DNA from: Bacteroidales bacterium | Lineage (GTDB): Bacteria > Bacteroidota > Bacteroidia > Bacteroidales > F082 | Direction of reading: 5' to 3' | NCBI GenBank assembly: GCA_017461665.1 | Contig: JAFTXI010000003.1 | Location: 1 to 64,000, forward strand | DNA length: 64,000 bases | Shown here: positions 35,592 to 43,842 of the stretch, in pieces | Layout: every line of letters starts with the position of its first letter | How positions within the stretch are numbered: the stretch's first letter is position 1 | Position numbers and translations under genes: made by a program | The notes under the pieces: generated by a model | Told to the model about the DNA's origin: nothing | What the model saw: only the letters and a program-made list of their open reading frames with translations | Databases searched by the model: none

Positions 35592-35679
35592 ACGGACACA
35601 TTGCATGTGTCCTCCTGTAGAGACGTACCAATTACACCGAAAAAAATAAACACGATGTAATTGATGCGTCTCTTTTTTT
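35592..35679 (+). terminator. Two REP-like hairpins ending in a T-run
   Basis: First a perfect hairpin GGACACAT-TGC-ATGTGTCC (35594-35612), then GTAG and a long palindrome with arms AGAGACGTACCAATTACA (35619) and TGTAATTGATGCGTCTCT (ending 35673) followed by seven T. The second works as terminator for the permease. Confidence 0.8.
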
Positions 35680-35730
35680 GAGTCAATAAGTCTATGAGTT
35701 TGGAGATTCCCCCAGAGTTCCAAAAAAAAC

Positions 35731-35772
35731 TGTTGTCTGTTGTCTGTTGTCTGTTGACTTTTATTATCTTTG
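35731..35772 (+). promoter_or_regulatory. Word-array promoter of prfB
   Basis: Four TTGTCTG units run into GACTTTTATTATCTTTG; TATCTTTG at 35765-35772, 28 bp before the prfB ATG. TTG triplets at 8, 15 and 22 bp from the -7 box, the same phase as at 29435. Confidence 0.7.
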
Positions 35773-35800
35773 CAAATAGTAAATTTTAATCTCAATATAA

Positions 35801-36911
35801 ATGATAACAATAGAAAACTGCAAAGAGTTAAGTAAGAGGATTGAATCCTTGAGGAGGTATCTTTGACATCGACGGTAAGTTGATGCAGATTGAAGAATTA
35901 GACAAACAGACCAATGCCGATGGTTTCTGGGATGATCCTAAGAACGGCAAGGTCATCATGCGTAAGTTACGCGACGTGAAGAGTTGGGTGATAGCTTATG
36001 ATGAGATAATAAAAGCTAACGACGACCTCGGCGTCTTGTTTGAGTTCGCTAAAGAAGGTGAGGCAGAAGAAGAGGAAGTCGATAAACAATATGAAACCAC
36101 CATTCAGCTTGTAGAAGATCTGGAATTTAGAAATATGCTTCACGAGGAAGCCGATCAGATGAGTTGTGTCTTGAAGATTAATTCAGGCGCTGGTGGTACC
36201 GAGTCGCAGGACTGGGCACAGATGCTTATGCGTATGTATATGCGTTATGCCGAGTCTCACGGATATAAGGTGAGAATAAGCAACTTGTTAGAAGGCGACG
36301 AAGCTGGTATCAAGACCGTTACCATGGAGATAGACGGCGACTTTGCATACGGCTATCTTAAAGGCGAAAACGGAGTTCATCGTCTTGTTCGTGTGTCTCC
36401 TTACAACGCACAAGGTAAACGTATGACATCATTCAGTTCTGTCTTCGTGACACCACTCGTCGACGATTCTATCGAAGTCGTCATCGATCCTTCAAAGATT
36501 TCATGGGACACATTCCGTAGCGGTGGAGCAGGTGGACAAAATGTTAATAAAGTTGAATCTGGTGTTCGTCTTCGTTATCAATACAAAGACCCTTATACAG
36601 GTGAGGAAGAAGAGATCTTGATTGAAAACACCGAGAGTCGCGACCAACCTAAGAACAGAGAAAACGCTCTTCGTCTCTTGAAGTCTCAACTCTACGATAA
36701 AGAGCTTCAGCATCGTATGGAAGAGAAAAACAAGATTGAGGCTGGTAAGAAAAAAATAGAGTGGGGTTCTCAGATAAGAAGCTACGTCTTCGACGACCGC
36801 CGCGTGAAAGACCACAGAACAAATTATCAGTCGAGTAACGTACAAGGTGTTATGGACGGTAAGATAGATGAGTTCATCAAGGCTTATCTGATGGAATTCG
36901 GACAGAAATAA
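35801..36911 (+). CDS. prfB: Peptide chain release factor 2, programmed +1 frameshift
   Basis: The gene starts at the ATG at 35801. After 20 sense codons and CTT the zero frame meets TGA (35864-35866); skipping T35864 continues in the +1 frame (GAC...) to 36911, giving about 369 residues, the full RF2 length. The second frame carries SGGAGGQNVNKVES (GGQ peptidyl-hydrolase loop) and RVSPYNAQGKRMTSF, where SPY stands at the stop-codon-recognition SPF position. RF2 releases peptides at UGA and UAA and controls its own level through the UGA. Confidence 0.95.
35852..35867 (+). promoter_or_regulatory. prfB frameshift site with internal Shine-Dalgarno
   Basis: AGGAGG, TAT, then CTTTGAC: the same spacing as the classical E. 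coli prfB site. AGGAGG pairs with the 16S rRNA 3' end to push the ribosome one base forward at CTT-TGA. Initiation sites in this window show almost no such sequence, so this is the only clear SD use seen. Confidence 0.92.
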
Positions 36912-36917
36912 AATAAT

Positions 36918-36940
36918 GTAGGGACGTATCGCATACGTCC
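36918..36940. repeat. REP-like palindrome, short type
   Basis: GTAG followed by an 8-bp perfect hairpin GGACGTAT / ATACGTCC with loop CGC. Identical to the copy at 38390. Confidence 0.85.
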
Positions 36941-36966
36941 TTATTTCTGTATTAAAATTTAATAAT

Positions 36967-38379
36967 ATGATTACATTTACAATTGCAATTGTCATCCTTG
37001 TATTAGGATACTTTGTTTACGGAAGGTATATCAGCCGTATGTTTGGTGTCGATGAAAGACGCGCCACTCCGGCTGTTACCAAAAATGACGGCGTTGACTA
37101 TATCGTCATGCCGACATGGAAGATCTTCATGATACAGTTTCTTAACATCGCAGGTCTCGGTCCTATCTTCGGTGCCATCATGGGCGCTAAGTTCGGGACA
37201 TCGTCTTATCTATGGATTGTCTTCGGAACTATCTTTGCCGGCGCTGTCCACGACTATCTCTCAGGTATGGTGTCTATGCGCAACGATGGAGCGAGTCTGC
37301 CTCAACTCGTAGGTAAATATCTCGGCAAAAGAACAGAAAAAGTGATGATAATATTCACCTTGTTATTGATGGTTCTCGTCGTGGCGGTCTTCGTCTTACA
37401 GCCGGCACAACTCATCGCCAATATGACACCTGCTAAACTCAACGTCTATTTCTGGGTTGTGGTGATATTCGCCTATTACCTCATCGCTACCATCTTACCT
37501 ATCGACAAAGTTATCGGAAATCTATATCCTATCTTCGGTGGTGCTCTGATGTTCATGGCGATAGGAATACTCGTTATGTTATTTATCAAGCAGCCAGAAC
37601 TTCCTGAGATGTGGAACAGCTTCGGAACAAAATACGAGGCGGGACCTATATTTCCAATGATGTTCATCTCTATCGCCTGCGGAGCTATCAGCGGATTCCA
37701 TGCCACACAGTCGCCTCTCATGGCACGTTGCATCAAAAACGAAAAACACGGACGTCCTGTTTTTTACGGCGCTATGGTAGTAGAAGGTATTGTAGCGTTG
37801 ATATGGGCAGCAGCGGCAACGACATTCTTCCAAGAAAACGGAGCTGACTTCACCGCTGCTCAAGTCGTTGACTTCATTTGTAAGGATTGGCTCGGAATGT
37901 TAGGTGGCATCTTAGCGATACTCGGTGTCATAGCAGCGCCTATCACATCAGGCGACACTGCCATGCGTTCGGCACGTCTCATACTCGCTGACATGCTACA
38001 TTTAGAACAAAAAAGCATCTCGAAGAGACTTCTACTCTGCGGACCTCTTTTCGTCGCCTCACTCGGAATATTGATATTCAGCATCATCAACGCTGATGGA
38101 TTCACAATAATATGGCGTTACTTCTCATGGTGTAACCAGACACTCGCAGTGTTCACCCTCTGGGCGATGACGGTTTATCTCGTCCTCGAAAAGAAAAACT
38201 ATCTCGTTACATTATTACCTGCGCTCTTCATGACATGCGTAGTGACGACATATATCAGTGTCGCGCCAGAAGGATTCAGACTTAATGAAATAGTATCTTA
38301 TTGTATTGGTGGCGCAGCAACAATGGCAGCTATAGTGTGGTTCGTCGTTTGGAAAAAGAAAAACGAACCCGCTATTTAA
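36967..38379 (+). CDS. cstA: Carbon starvation protein A (CstA) family transporter
   Basis: 470 residues, about 12 helices, the shorter CstA form common in Bacteroidota (E. coli CstA has about 700). The N-terminal GYFVYGRYISRMFGVDERRATPA and QFLNIAGLGPIFGAIMGA, then TSGDTAMRSARLILAD are family signatures. CstA proteins import peptides or pyruvate under carbon limitation. REP-like palindromes stand on both sides, so it is probably its own unit. Confidence 0.9.
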   Translation: MITFTIAIVILVLGYFVYGRYISRMFGVDERRATPAVTKNDGVDYIVMPTWKIFMIQFLNIAGLGPIFGAIMGAKFGTSSYLWIVFGTIFAGAVHDYLSGMVSMRNDGASLPQLVGKYLGKRTEKVMIIFTLLLMVLVVAVFVLQPAQLIANMTPAKLNVYFWVVVIFAYYLIATILPIDKVIGNLYPIFGGALMFMAIGILVMLFIKQPELPEMWNSFGTKYEAGPIFPMMFISIACGAISGFHATQSPLMARCIKNEKHGRPVFYGAMVVEGIVALIWAAAATTFFQENGADFTAAQVVDFICKDWLGMLGGILAILGVIAAPITSGDTAMRSARLILADMLHLEQKSISKRLLLCGPLFVASLGILIFSIINADGFTIIWRYFSWCNQTLAVFTLWAMTVYLVLEKKNYLVTLLPALFMTCVVTTYISVAPEGFRLNEIVSYCIGGAATMAAIVWFVVWKKKNEPAI

Positions 38380-38389
38380 TTAGGGAATT

Positions 38390-38446
38390 GTAGGGACGTA
38401 TCGCATACGTCCAAAGACACATCTCCATAATCATGAATTATACATT
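38390..38446. repeat. REP-like palindrome plus GAATTATG words
   Basis: GTAG and hairpin GGACGTAT-CGC-ATACGTCC at 38394-38412, then AATTATG/GAATTATG words that run into and supply the ATG and first codons (MNYEL) of the next gene. Confidence 0.8.
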
Positions 38447-39751
38447 ATGAATTATGAATTAAACAAGTCATTTATAAAGTCGCATCTTAACGATGACGTC
38501 AACAAGTTGGCTTTGTCGAAATTTCCTGAAGGTGTCGATAAACAATTAGTCATACGTCAGATACAGGCGAGGCAGCTTTTGAAGAAGAAGCTGCCATCTT
38601 GGTCTGAGAACGACAGCTTGCTTTTCCCGAAACGTCTCTCCTTAGAACAATGCTCCTCCGAATTGACCGCGAGATACAAATCATTTCTTACCACGAATCA
38701 ACACGAATCTTCACGAATAGATATTAATGCCAATTCGTGTGAATTAGTGGATAAAAGGAAAATATTAGTGGACCTCACTGGTGGGATGGGGGTCGATACG
38801 GTTTTTCTTTCTGATAGTTTTAATCATACTTTCTATGTCGAGATGCAAGAGGAATTATGCGAGATTGCAAAGCATAACTTCAATGTATTAAAGAAAAATA
38901 TAGAAGTTGTCAATGATAATGCTGAGCATTTCTTGACAATATGTCCCGAAGTAGATTGCATATACCTCGACCCCGCGCGTCGTGATGAATATGGTCGTAA
39001 GATGGTCTCGCTCCACGACTGCTCTCCCGATGTGGCTGAACTTCAAGATTTGCTCCTGATGAAAGCCAAGACTGTGATGATAAAACTATCTCCTATGCTC
39101 GACATCGACATCATTAGAAAAGAGTTAAAAAATATTAAGGAGATACATATTGTCGCGGTGAGAAACGAATGTAAGGAAGTGTTGGTTGTGTTAAGTCAAC
39201 AAATCACTGAGTCAACAAGTCAACGAGATATTTCTGATATATATACTCCACGACTGATAACAACAGATATTCACGAAGATTGGAACTTCTCCTTTTGTGA
39301 TGACGAGGAACAAAACGCACAGTGGACGTTGGCAGATTCGATAGGAAGATATCTCTACGAACCGAGTGTTGCCTGTATGAAAGCGGGATGCTTTAAACTC
39401 ATCTCGCAGCGTCTTAATCTGAATAAGTTACATAGAAACAGTCATTTATATACTTCAGACGAACTTGTTTCATATTTCCCTGGAAGAATATTTGAAGTAA
39501 TTGATACGATTCCTTTTGATAAGAAGACGAAGAAGGCAATATCTTTGATATGTCAACGGTCAACAGTCAACGGTCAACAGACTTTATCCACAAATGGCTC
39601 ACAACCAAAAGTGAGTGTCGCAGTTCGTAACTTCCCATTGTCAGCCGAGGAACTAAAGAAACAACTTGGCGTTAAAGACGGCAATGATTTCTACATTTTC
39701 GGAACCACGATGAAAGGTGACAAGAAAGTAGTTATTATCGGAGTCCGGTAG
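38447..39751 (+). CDS. THUMP-like class I SAM methyltransferase
   Basis: 434 residues. SAM-binding motif I LVDLTGGMGVDT (about 107-118), YVEMQEELCEIA, motif IV DCIYLDPARRD, and IKLSPMLDI; the C-terminal domain ending VAVRNFPLSAEELKKQLGVKDG ... IFGTTM is the THUMP-like part. Likely an RNA or DNA base methyltransferase; target unknown. Odd: three stretches (38690-38757, 39191-39229, 39548-39592) are composed of intergenic word repeats read in frame (TNQHESSR..., SQQITESTSQR, QRSTVNGQQ), the start codon lies in a GAATTATG word and the stop TAG is part of a REP-like GTAGAGACG. Confidence 0.82.
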   Translation: MNYELNKSFIKSHLNDDVNKLALSKFPEGVDKQLVIRQIQARQLLKKKLPSWSENDSLLFPKRLSLEQCSSELTARYKSFLTTNQHESSRIDINANSCELVDKRKILVDLTGGMGVDTVFLSDSFNHTFYVEMQEELCEIAKHNFNVLKKNIEVVNDNAEHFLTICPEVDCIYLDPARRDEYGRKMVSLHDCSPDVAELQDLLLMKAKTVMIKLSPMLDIDIIRKELKNIKEIHIVAVRNECKEVLVVLSQQITESTSQRDISDIYTPRLITTDIHEDWNFSFCDDEEQNAQWTLADSIGRYLYEPSVACMKAGCFKLISQRLNLNKLHRNSHLYTSDELVSYFPGRIFEVIDTIPFDKKTKKAISLICQRSTVNGQQTLSTNGSQPKVSVAVRNFPLSAEELKKQLGVKDGNDFYIFGTTMKGDKKVVIIGVR

Positions 39752-39803
39752 AGACGTACCAATTATACCTTTAATAGTAAATAATATGTAATTGATGCGT
39801 CTA
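39748..39803. repeat. REP-like palindrome, long type, supplying a stop codon
   Basis: GTAGAGACGTACCAATTA on the left and TGTAATTGATGCGTCT on the right pair over about 16 bp. The stop TAG of the methyltransferase is bases 2-4 of its GTAG. Confidence 0.85.
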
Positions 39804-39805
39804 GA

Positions 39806-39901
39806 AGTCTATGAGTCAATAAGTCTATGAGTTTCTCAATTTCTCAGATTCTCAATTTTTTAGATTTTTTAATGGTCGTCTGTTGAATTTTATTATCTTT
39901 G
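39806..39901 (+). promoter_or_regulatory. Word arrays and TATCTTTG promoter
   Basis: AGTCTATGAGTC words (39808-39835), TTCTCAATT words (39834-39862), then GTCGTCTGTTGAATTTTATTATCTTTG-type sequence with TATCTTTG at 39894-39901, 30 bp before the ATG. The last TTG is 8 bp from the -7 box, in phase with the three sister sites. Confidence 0.65.
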
Positions 39902-39931
39902 TATCTCATTAACAACTAAAATATTATCATT

Positions 39932-40723
39932 ATGAAAAAGACTTTACTCATCGTTATGTGCTTACTGCCTTTGCTTGCATCACTCAACGCACAAGAAACT
40001 ACGTTCTCTTACAATTTCGACAATAACTCATTCGACGGCTGGACTGGCTATGATGCCGACGGCGACGGTTACACTTGGGAACTGCATGACTCATCTATAT
40101 CAGGTGGATACGATGGCTCCTACGGATTGTATTCATCATGCTACACCAATGGAGAACTTACTCCTGATAATTATCTCTACACCACTGATACATACAAAAT
40201 CACATCGACATCACGATTGTATTTTATGCACCGACAATCCGATTTGGTTTATTTTCAGGAAAACTTCAGCGTGATAATCTCTGAAGACGGAGTCAACTTC
40301 TTGGAAATTTGGAACGAGAAATATACCGAACCTATGCCGGGCGACAAATGGGAAGAAGCAACCGTCGATTTGAGCGAGTACGCCGGTAAGAATCTTTATA
40401 TCGGTTTCCGCCATCACGACTGCAACGGATTTACTGCCAACGGAATAAGAATCGACAATGTCGAGCTTCTGTCGGAAGGCGAATCGTTAGAAGATAATAC
40501 TATTACTTTCAATATTTATCCTAATCCTGTTGAAAGTCAGTTGATAATAAGTACAGAAGAAAATATCGAGAATATCGGTATCTTTACACTCAACGGACAA
40601 ATTATTTACGAAGGTAATTATGACAAAAAAGGAATCGACGTCTCAGAATTCAAAGCCGGCGTTTATTTTATCAAGATTATGACTAACAATCGTGAAGTCG
40701 TAGAACGTTTTATTAAGAAATAA
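39932..40723 (+). CDS. Secreted choice-of-anchor-J protein with T9SS domain
   Basis: 263 residues. Signal peptide (1-21, cut after LNAQ). Residues about 25-185 form one cleaved-adhesin/choice-of-anchor-J jelly roll (YNFDNNSFDGWTGYDADGDGYTW ... NLYIGFRHHDCNG ... RIDNVEL), as found in gingipain adhesin regions. The T9SS type A domain follows (FNIYPNPVESQL, FTLNGQIIYEG, EFKAGVYFIKI). A minimal cargo protein: one adhesin module plus sorting signal. Confidence 0.9.
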   Translation: MKKTLLIVMCLLPLLASLNAQETTFSYNFDNNSFDGWTGYDADGDGYTWELHDSSISGGYDGSYGLYSSCYTNGELTPDNYLYTTDTYKITSTSRLYFMHRQSDLVYFQENFSVIISEDGVNFLEIWNEKYTEPMPGDKWEEATVDLSEYAGKNLYIGFRHHDCNGFTANGIRIDNVELLSEGESLEDNTITFNIYPNPVESQLIISTEENIENIGIFTLNGQIIYEGNYDKKGIDVSEFKAGVYFIKIMTNNREVVERFIKK

Positions 40724-40731
40724 GTTGATTT

Positions 40732-40820
40732 GGGCGTTCCGGCAGAGCCGTCGGGCTTTCCGCTATATCTTTTTCCGCTATCGCTCCAAAAGGATGCCGC
40801 TCCAATCCCTAACGCTTTTT
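40732..40820. repeat. GGGCGTT...AACGC structured intergenic element
   Basis: An 85-bp GC-rich block beginning GGGCGTTCCGG and ending CCCTAACGC followed by six T. It contains CGGGCTTTCCGC, TATCTTTTTCCGC and CAAAAGGATGCCGC. I recall closely similar blocks from intergenic regions of many other Bacteroidota, usually with variable centre. Function unknown; T-run at the end suggests transcription. Confidence 0.6.
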
Positions 40821-40853
40821 TGAACTCTATTAATTCAGAATCTCAAAAAAACT

Positions 40854-40967
40854 TATAGACTCGGTGACTTGGTGACTCATAGACTCCATAGAACGTATTC
40901 GATACGTCCCTACAAAAAAAAATTCTGTTATCAGTTGTCTGTTGTCCGTCGACTTATATTATCTTTG
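40854..40967 (+). promoter_or_regulatory. Word array, REP-like palindrome and promoter of the CorC-like gene
   Basis: GACTC words (40858-40887), a reversed REP-like palindrome (arms ACGTAT / ATACGT, then CCCTAC, 40892-40913), two TTGTC units and TATCTTTG at 40960-40967, 26 bp before the ATG. TTG triplets at 15 and 22 bp; the unit at 8 bp is mutated to TCG. Confidence 0.65.
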
Positions 40968-40993
40968 CGAAATAAACTCTTGAATATTCTGAA

Positions 40994-42262
40994 ATGGAAA
41001 TATTGATTATTGTAATTCTTATTCTTATTAACGGTTTCCTCTCAATGTCGGAGATGGCTGTCGTCTCGGCTCGTAAATCTAAATTAGAAACAGATGCTAA
41101 AAAAGGCAGTAGAAAAGCAAAGGCTGCTCTAGAACTCGCTGATAATCCCGACAATTTCTTCTCAACCCTACAGATAGGAATCACCTTGATAGGTATCCTC
41201 ACCGGTCTCTTCTCAGGCGAAGCCTTCGCTGCTGACCTCTCAGTCTATCTTGAGAAAATCGCTTTCTTGAAACCTTACGCATTCATTATTTCCAAAGCTC
41301 TCATAGTTATATTAGTCACTTACTTAACTCTCGTTATCGGAGAACTCGTGCCGAAAAGGTTGGGCTTGGCAAAGGCTGAGACTATAGCTGCTTTCATCGC
41401 ACGACCGATGATGTTTCTCTCAAAACTCGCTTATCCTTTAGTATGGATCTTGGCAAAAAGCTCTTCCTTGATTTCTAATATGTTAGGCCTGAATAACACT
41501 AAAGACAGTCCCGTGACTGAAGCCGAGATTAAGGCAATGATGAAAGAGTCTTTGGACGACGGTGAATTAGATGAGGCAGAACACGATATAGTGGAACGCG
41601 TCTTTGACCTCGGCGACAGAAAGATTTCTTCTATAATGACACATCGCTCCGGACTCGTTACCCTCGATATAAAAGATTCTAAAGAAATTTTAAGAAATAA
41701 AATAGAAGCTAACCTTTATAACAACTATCCAGTTATCTCAGGTAAGATAGATAATGTCATTGGCATTGTCACACTTAAGTCTTTATTTTCGTCAATATAT
41801 CGTGACGATTTTGTTTTGAAAGATGTTATAACTAAGGCTTATTACCTTCCAGAGAGTATGAATGTTAACAAAGCTTTAGAATTTTTTAAGAATGAGAGAC
41901 TGAAGTCGGCACTCGTCACCGACGAATTTGGTAGCATAATAGGAATAATTTCTCTTAAAGATATTATGGAAGCTATTGTGGGAGAGATGCTTGAAGAAGA
42001 CGAGCTGGCCAATATTATCGAAAGAGAAGATGGTAGTTTCATGGTCGATGGACGTTATTCGTTCTATGATTTTCTTTCATATTTCGATAAGGAAGAACTC
42101 TTCGATGAAGATATTAATTTCAACACCATTGGAGGTCTGATAATAGATATTTTAGAAGAGATACCCACAGAAGGTCAGATTGTTAGATGGCATGACTTTA
42201 CTTTTGAGATTATGGATATGGACGCTGCTCGAATCGACAAAGTGTTAGTTAAGAAGAATTGA
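40994..42262 (+). CDS. CNNM/CBS-domain protein, CorC/HlyC family
   Basis: 422 residues. N-terminal DUF21/CNNM transmembrane domain (about 1-190, MSEMAVVSARKSKLE, four helices), two CBS motifs (about 205-330, MTHRSGLVTLDI and ALVTDEFGSIIGIISLKDIMEAIVGE) and a C-terminal CorC_HlyC domain. Such proteins are linked to magnesium or cobalt efflux. The stop (AAT-TGA) lies in an AATTGACAATTAA word. Confidence 0.9.
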   Translation: MEILIIVILILINGFLSMSEMAVVSARKSKLETDAKKGSRKAKAALELADNPDNFFSTLQIGITLIGILTGLFSGEAFAADLSVYLEKIAFLKPYAFIISKALIVILVTYLTLVIGELVPKRLGLAKAETIAAFIARPMMFLSKLAYPLVWILAKSSSLISNMLGLNNTKDSPVTEAEIKAMMKESLDDGELDEAEHDIVERVFDLGDRKISSIMTHRSGLVTLDIKDSKEILRNKIEANLYNNYPVISGKIDNVIGIVTLKSLFSSIYRDDFVLKDVITKAYYLPESMNVNKALEFFKNERLKSALVTDEFGSIIGIISLKDIMEAIVGEMLEEDELANIIEREDGSFMVDGRYSFYDFLSYFDKEELFDEDINFNTIGGLIIDILEEIPTEGQIVRWHDFTFEIMDMDAARIDKVLVKKN

Positions 42263-42379
42263 CAATTAATAATTTACAATTAACAATTGAATTTAGATCT
42301 CAAAAAAATGAGGTTCTGAAGTTCATTTAAAAATAATTCCTAACTCCTAATTCCTCATTCCTAATTTTTATTATCTTTG
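42255..42379 (+). promoter_or_regulatory. Word repeats and promoter of hisS
   Basis: AATTGACAATTAATAATTTACAATTAAC words (42255-42290), then AATTCCTAACTCCTAATTCC words (42334-42367) leading directly into TTTTTATTATCTTTG with TATCTTTG at 42372-42379, 23 bp before the ATG. Confidence 0.6.
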
Positions 42380-42402
42380 TACGTTTTAATAAAAATTAAC
42401 AA

Positions 42403-43761
42403 ATGGCTCAGAAACCTTCTATACCCAAAGGAACTCGCGACTTCTTACCCGATGTCATGGTTCGACGCAATTATATTTTTGATACTATAAAGACTGTTTT
42501 TAAACGTTTTGGATTTCAACCTATTGAAACACCGTCGATGGAGAATCTTAGCACGCTTCTCGGAAAATACGGCGAAGAAGGCGACAAACTTTTATTCAGA
42601 ATATTAAACTCCGGCGACTTTATGTCGGGTGTGGAACAGAATGGCGAGGCTCTTCTCTCAGAGAAAATTGTAGGAAAAGTTAGTGAGAAAGGTCTGCGTT
42701 ATGACCTTACGGTGCCTTTCGCACGTTTCGTGGTTCAATATCGCGACAAGATTTTCTTCCCGTTCCGTCGTTATCAGATGCAACCAGTGTGGCGCGCCGA
42801 CCGTCCTCAGAAAGGTCGTTACCGCGAGTTCTATCAATGCGACGTTGACATTGTGGGTAGCAACTCGCTCCTCAACGAGGCTGAACTCGTACAAATCGTC
42901 AATGAGGTTTTCAACGCGTTGAAGATAAACGTCATCTTGAAGATTAACAATCGTAAAGTCCTTGCCGGTATAGCAGAATATATAGGAAAACCAGACGCTC
43001 TTATCGACATCACTGTAGCTATCGACAAATTAGATAAGATAGGCATCGATGCCGTTAATGCTGAACTTGCACAGAAAGGTTTGGACGAAAACGCTATCGA
43101 GAAACTACAGCCGATACTTTTCATGCAAGGCGATGCTCGCGAGAAATTTACTCAGCTAAAGTCACTTATGAGCGGAATAGAGATAGGAGAGAAAGGCGTT
43201 GAAGAACTTGAAACCCTCTTCGACTACATCGACGCGATGAATGTCGGTATCGAATATGAACTCGACCTCACCCTCGCTCGCGGTCTGAACTATTACACAG
43301 GCGCTATCTTCGAGGTTAAAGCAAAAGACGTTGCGATGGGCAGCATCTCAGGCGGCGGTCGCTACGATAACCTCACTGGAATATTTGGGCTACAAGGCGT
43401 CTCCGGCGTCGGTATCAGCTTCGGCGCCGACCGTATCTATGACGTTCTCACAGAGTTAGACCTCTTCCCAGAAAGAAACGCCGATAGCACAGAAGTCATC
43501 TTCCTTAACTTCGGAAAAGAAGAAGAACGCTACTGCCTGCCATATCTAGCAAACTTGAGAAAGAACGGCGTCAACGCAGAGATATATCCTGACTCGGCTA
43601 AGATTCAGAAACAAATGAAATACGCCGACCAAAGAGGAATACCTGTTGTGGTGATGGCTGGCGAAGATGAGAAAAACAACAAGACATTCACTGTCAAATG
43701 GATGAAAGAAGGACGCCAGGAAAATATCCCAGCAGACGAATTGTTAAATAAAATTATGTAG
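42403..43761 (+). CDS. hisS: Histidyl-tRNA synthetase
   Basis: 452 residues, class [12 protein letters not shown] at the start, motif 2 [13 protein letters not shown], the histidine loops [13 protein letters not shown] and GGGRYDNL (motif 3 region), and a C-terminal anticodon-binding domain. Charges tRNA-His, one copy of which lies at 53594. The stop TAG is the first part of a REP-like GTAGAGACG. Confidence 0.96.
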   Translation: MAQKPSIPKGTRDFLPDVMVRRNYIFDTIKTVFKRFGFQPIETPSMENLSTLLGKYGEEGDKLLFRILNSGDFMSGVEQNGEALLSEKIVGKVSEKGLRYDLTVPFARFVVQYRDKIFFPFRRYQMQPVWRADRPQKGRYREFYQCDVDIVGSNSLLNEAELVQIVNEVFNALKINVILKINNRKVLAGIAEYIGKPDALIDITVAIDKLDKIGIDAVNAELAQKGLDENAIEKLQPILFMQGDAREKFTQLKSLMSGIEIGEKGVEELETLFDYIDAMNVGIEYELDLTLARGLNYYTGAIFEVKAKDVAMGSISGGGRYDNLTGIFGLQGVSGVGISFGADRIYDVLTELDLFPERNADSTEVIFLNFGKEEERYCLPYLANLRKNGVNAEIYPDSAKIQKQMKYADQRGIPVVVMAGEDEKNNKTFTVKWMKEGRQENIPADELLNKIM

Positions 43762-43807
43762 AGACGTATCAATAATTCCGCAACATAAACAAACATTGAT
43801 GCGTCTA
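43758..43807. repeat. REP-like palindrome, long type, supplying the hisS stop
   Basis: GTAG then AGACGTATCAAT and, 24 bp on, ATTGATGCGTCT: 12-bp arms with one mismatch. TAG of the hisS stop is within GTAG. Confidence 0.85.
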
Positions 43808-43842
43808 AATAAAACGAAAATAATCAAATAAAATTTACATAT

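Noticed and set aside
37476..38105. Minus-strand frames opposite cstA
   Set aside because: Shadows of C-rich codon use in cstA; low-complexity and without start context.
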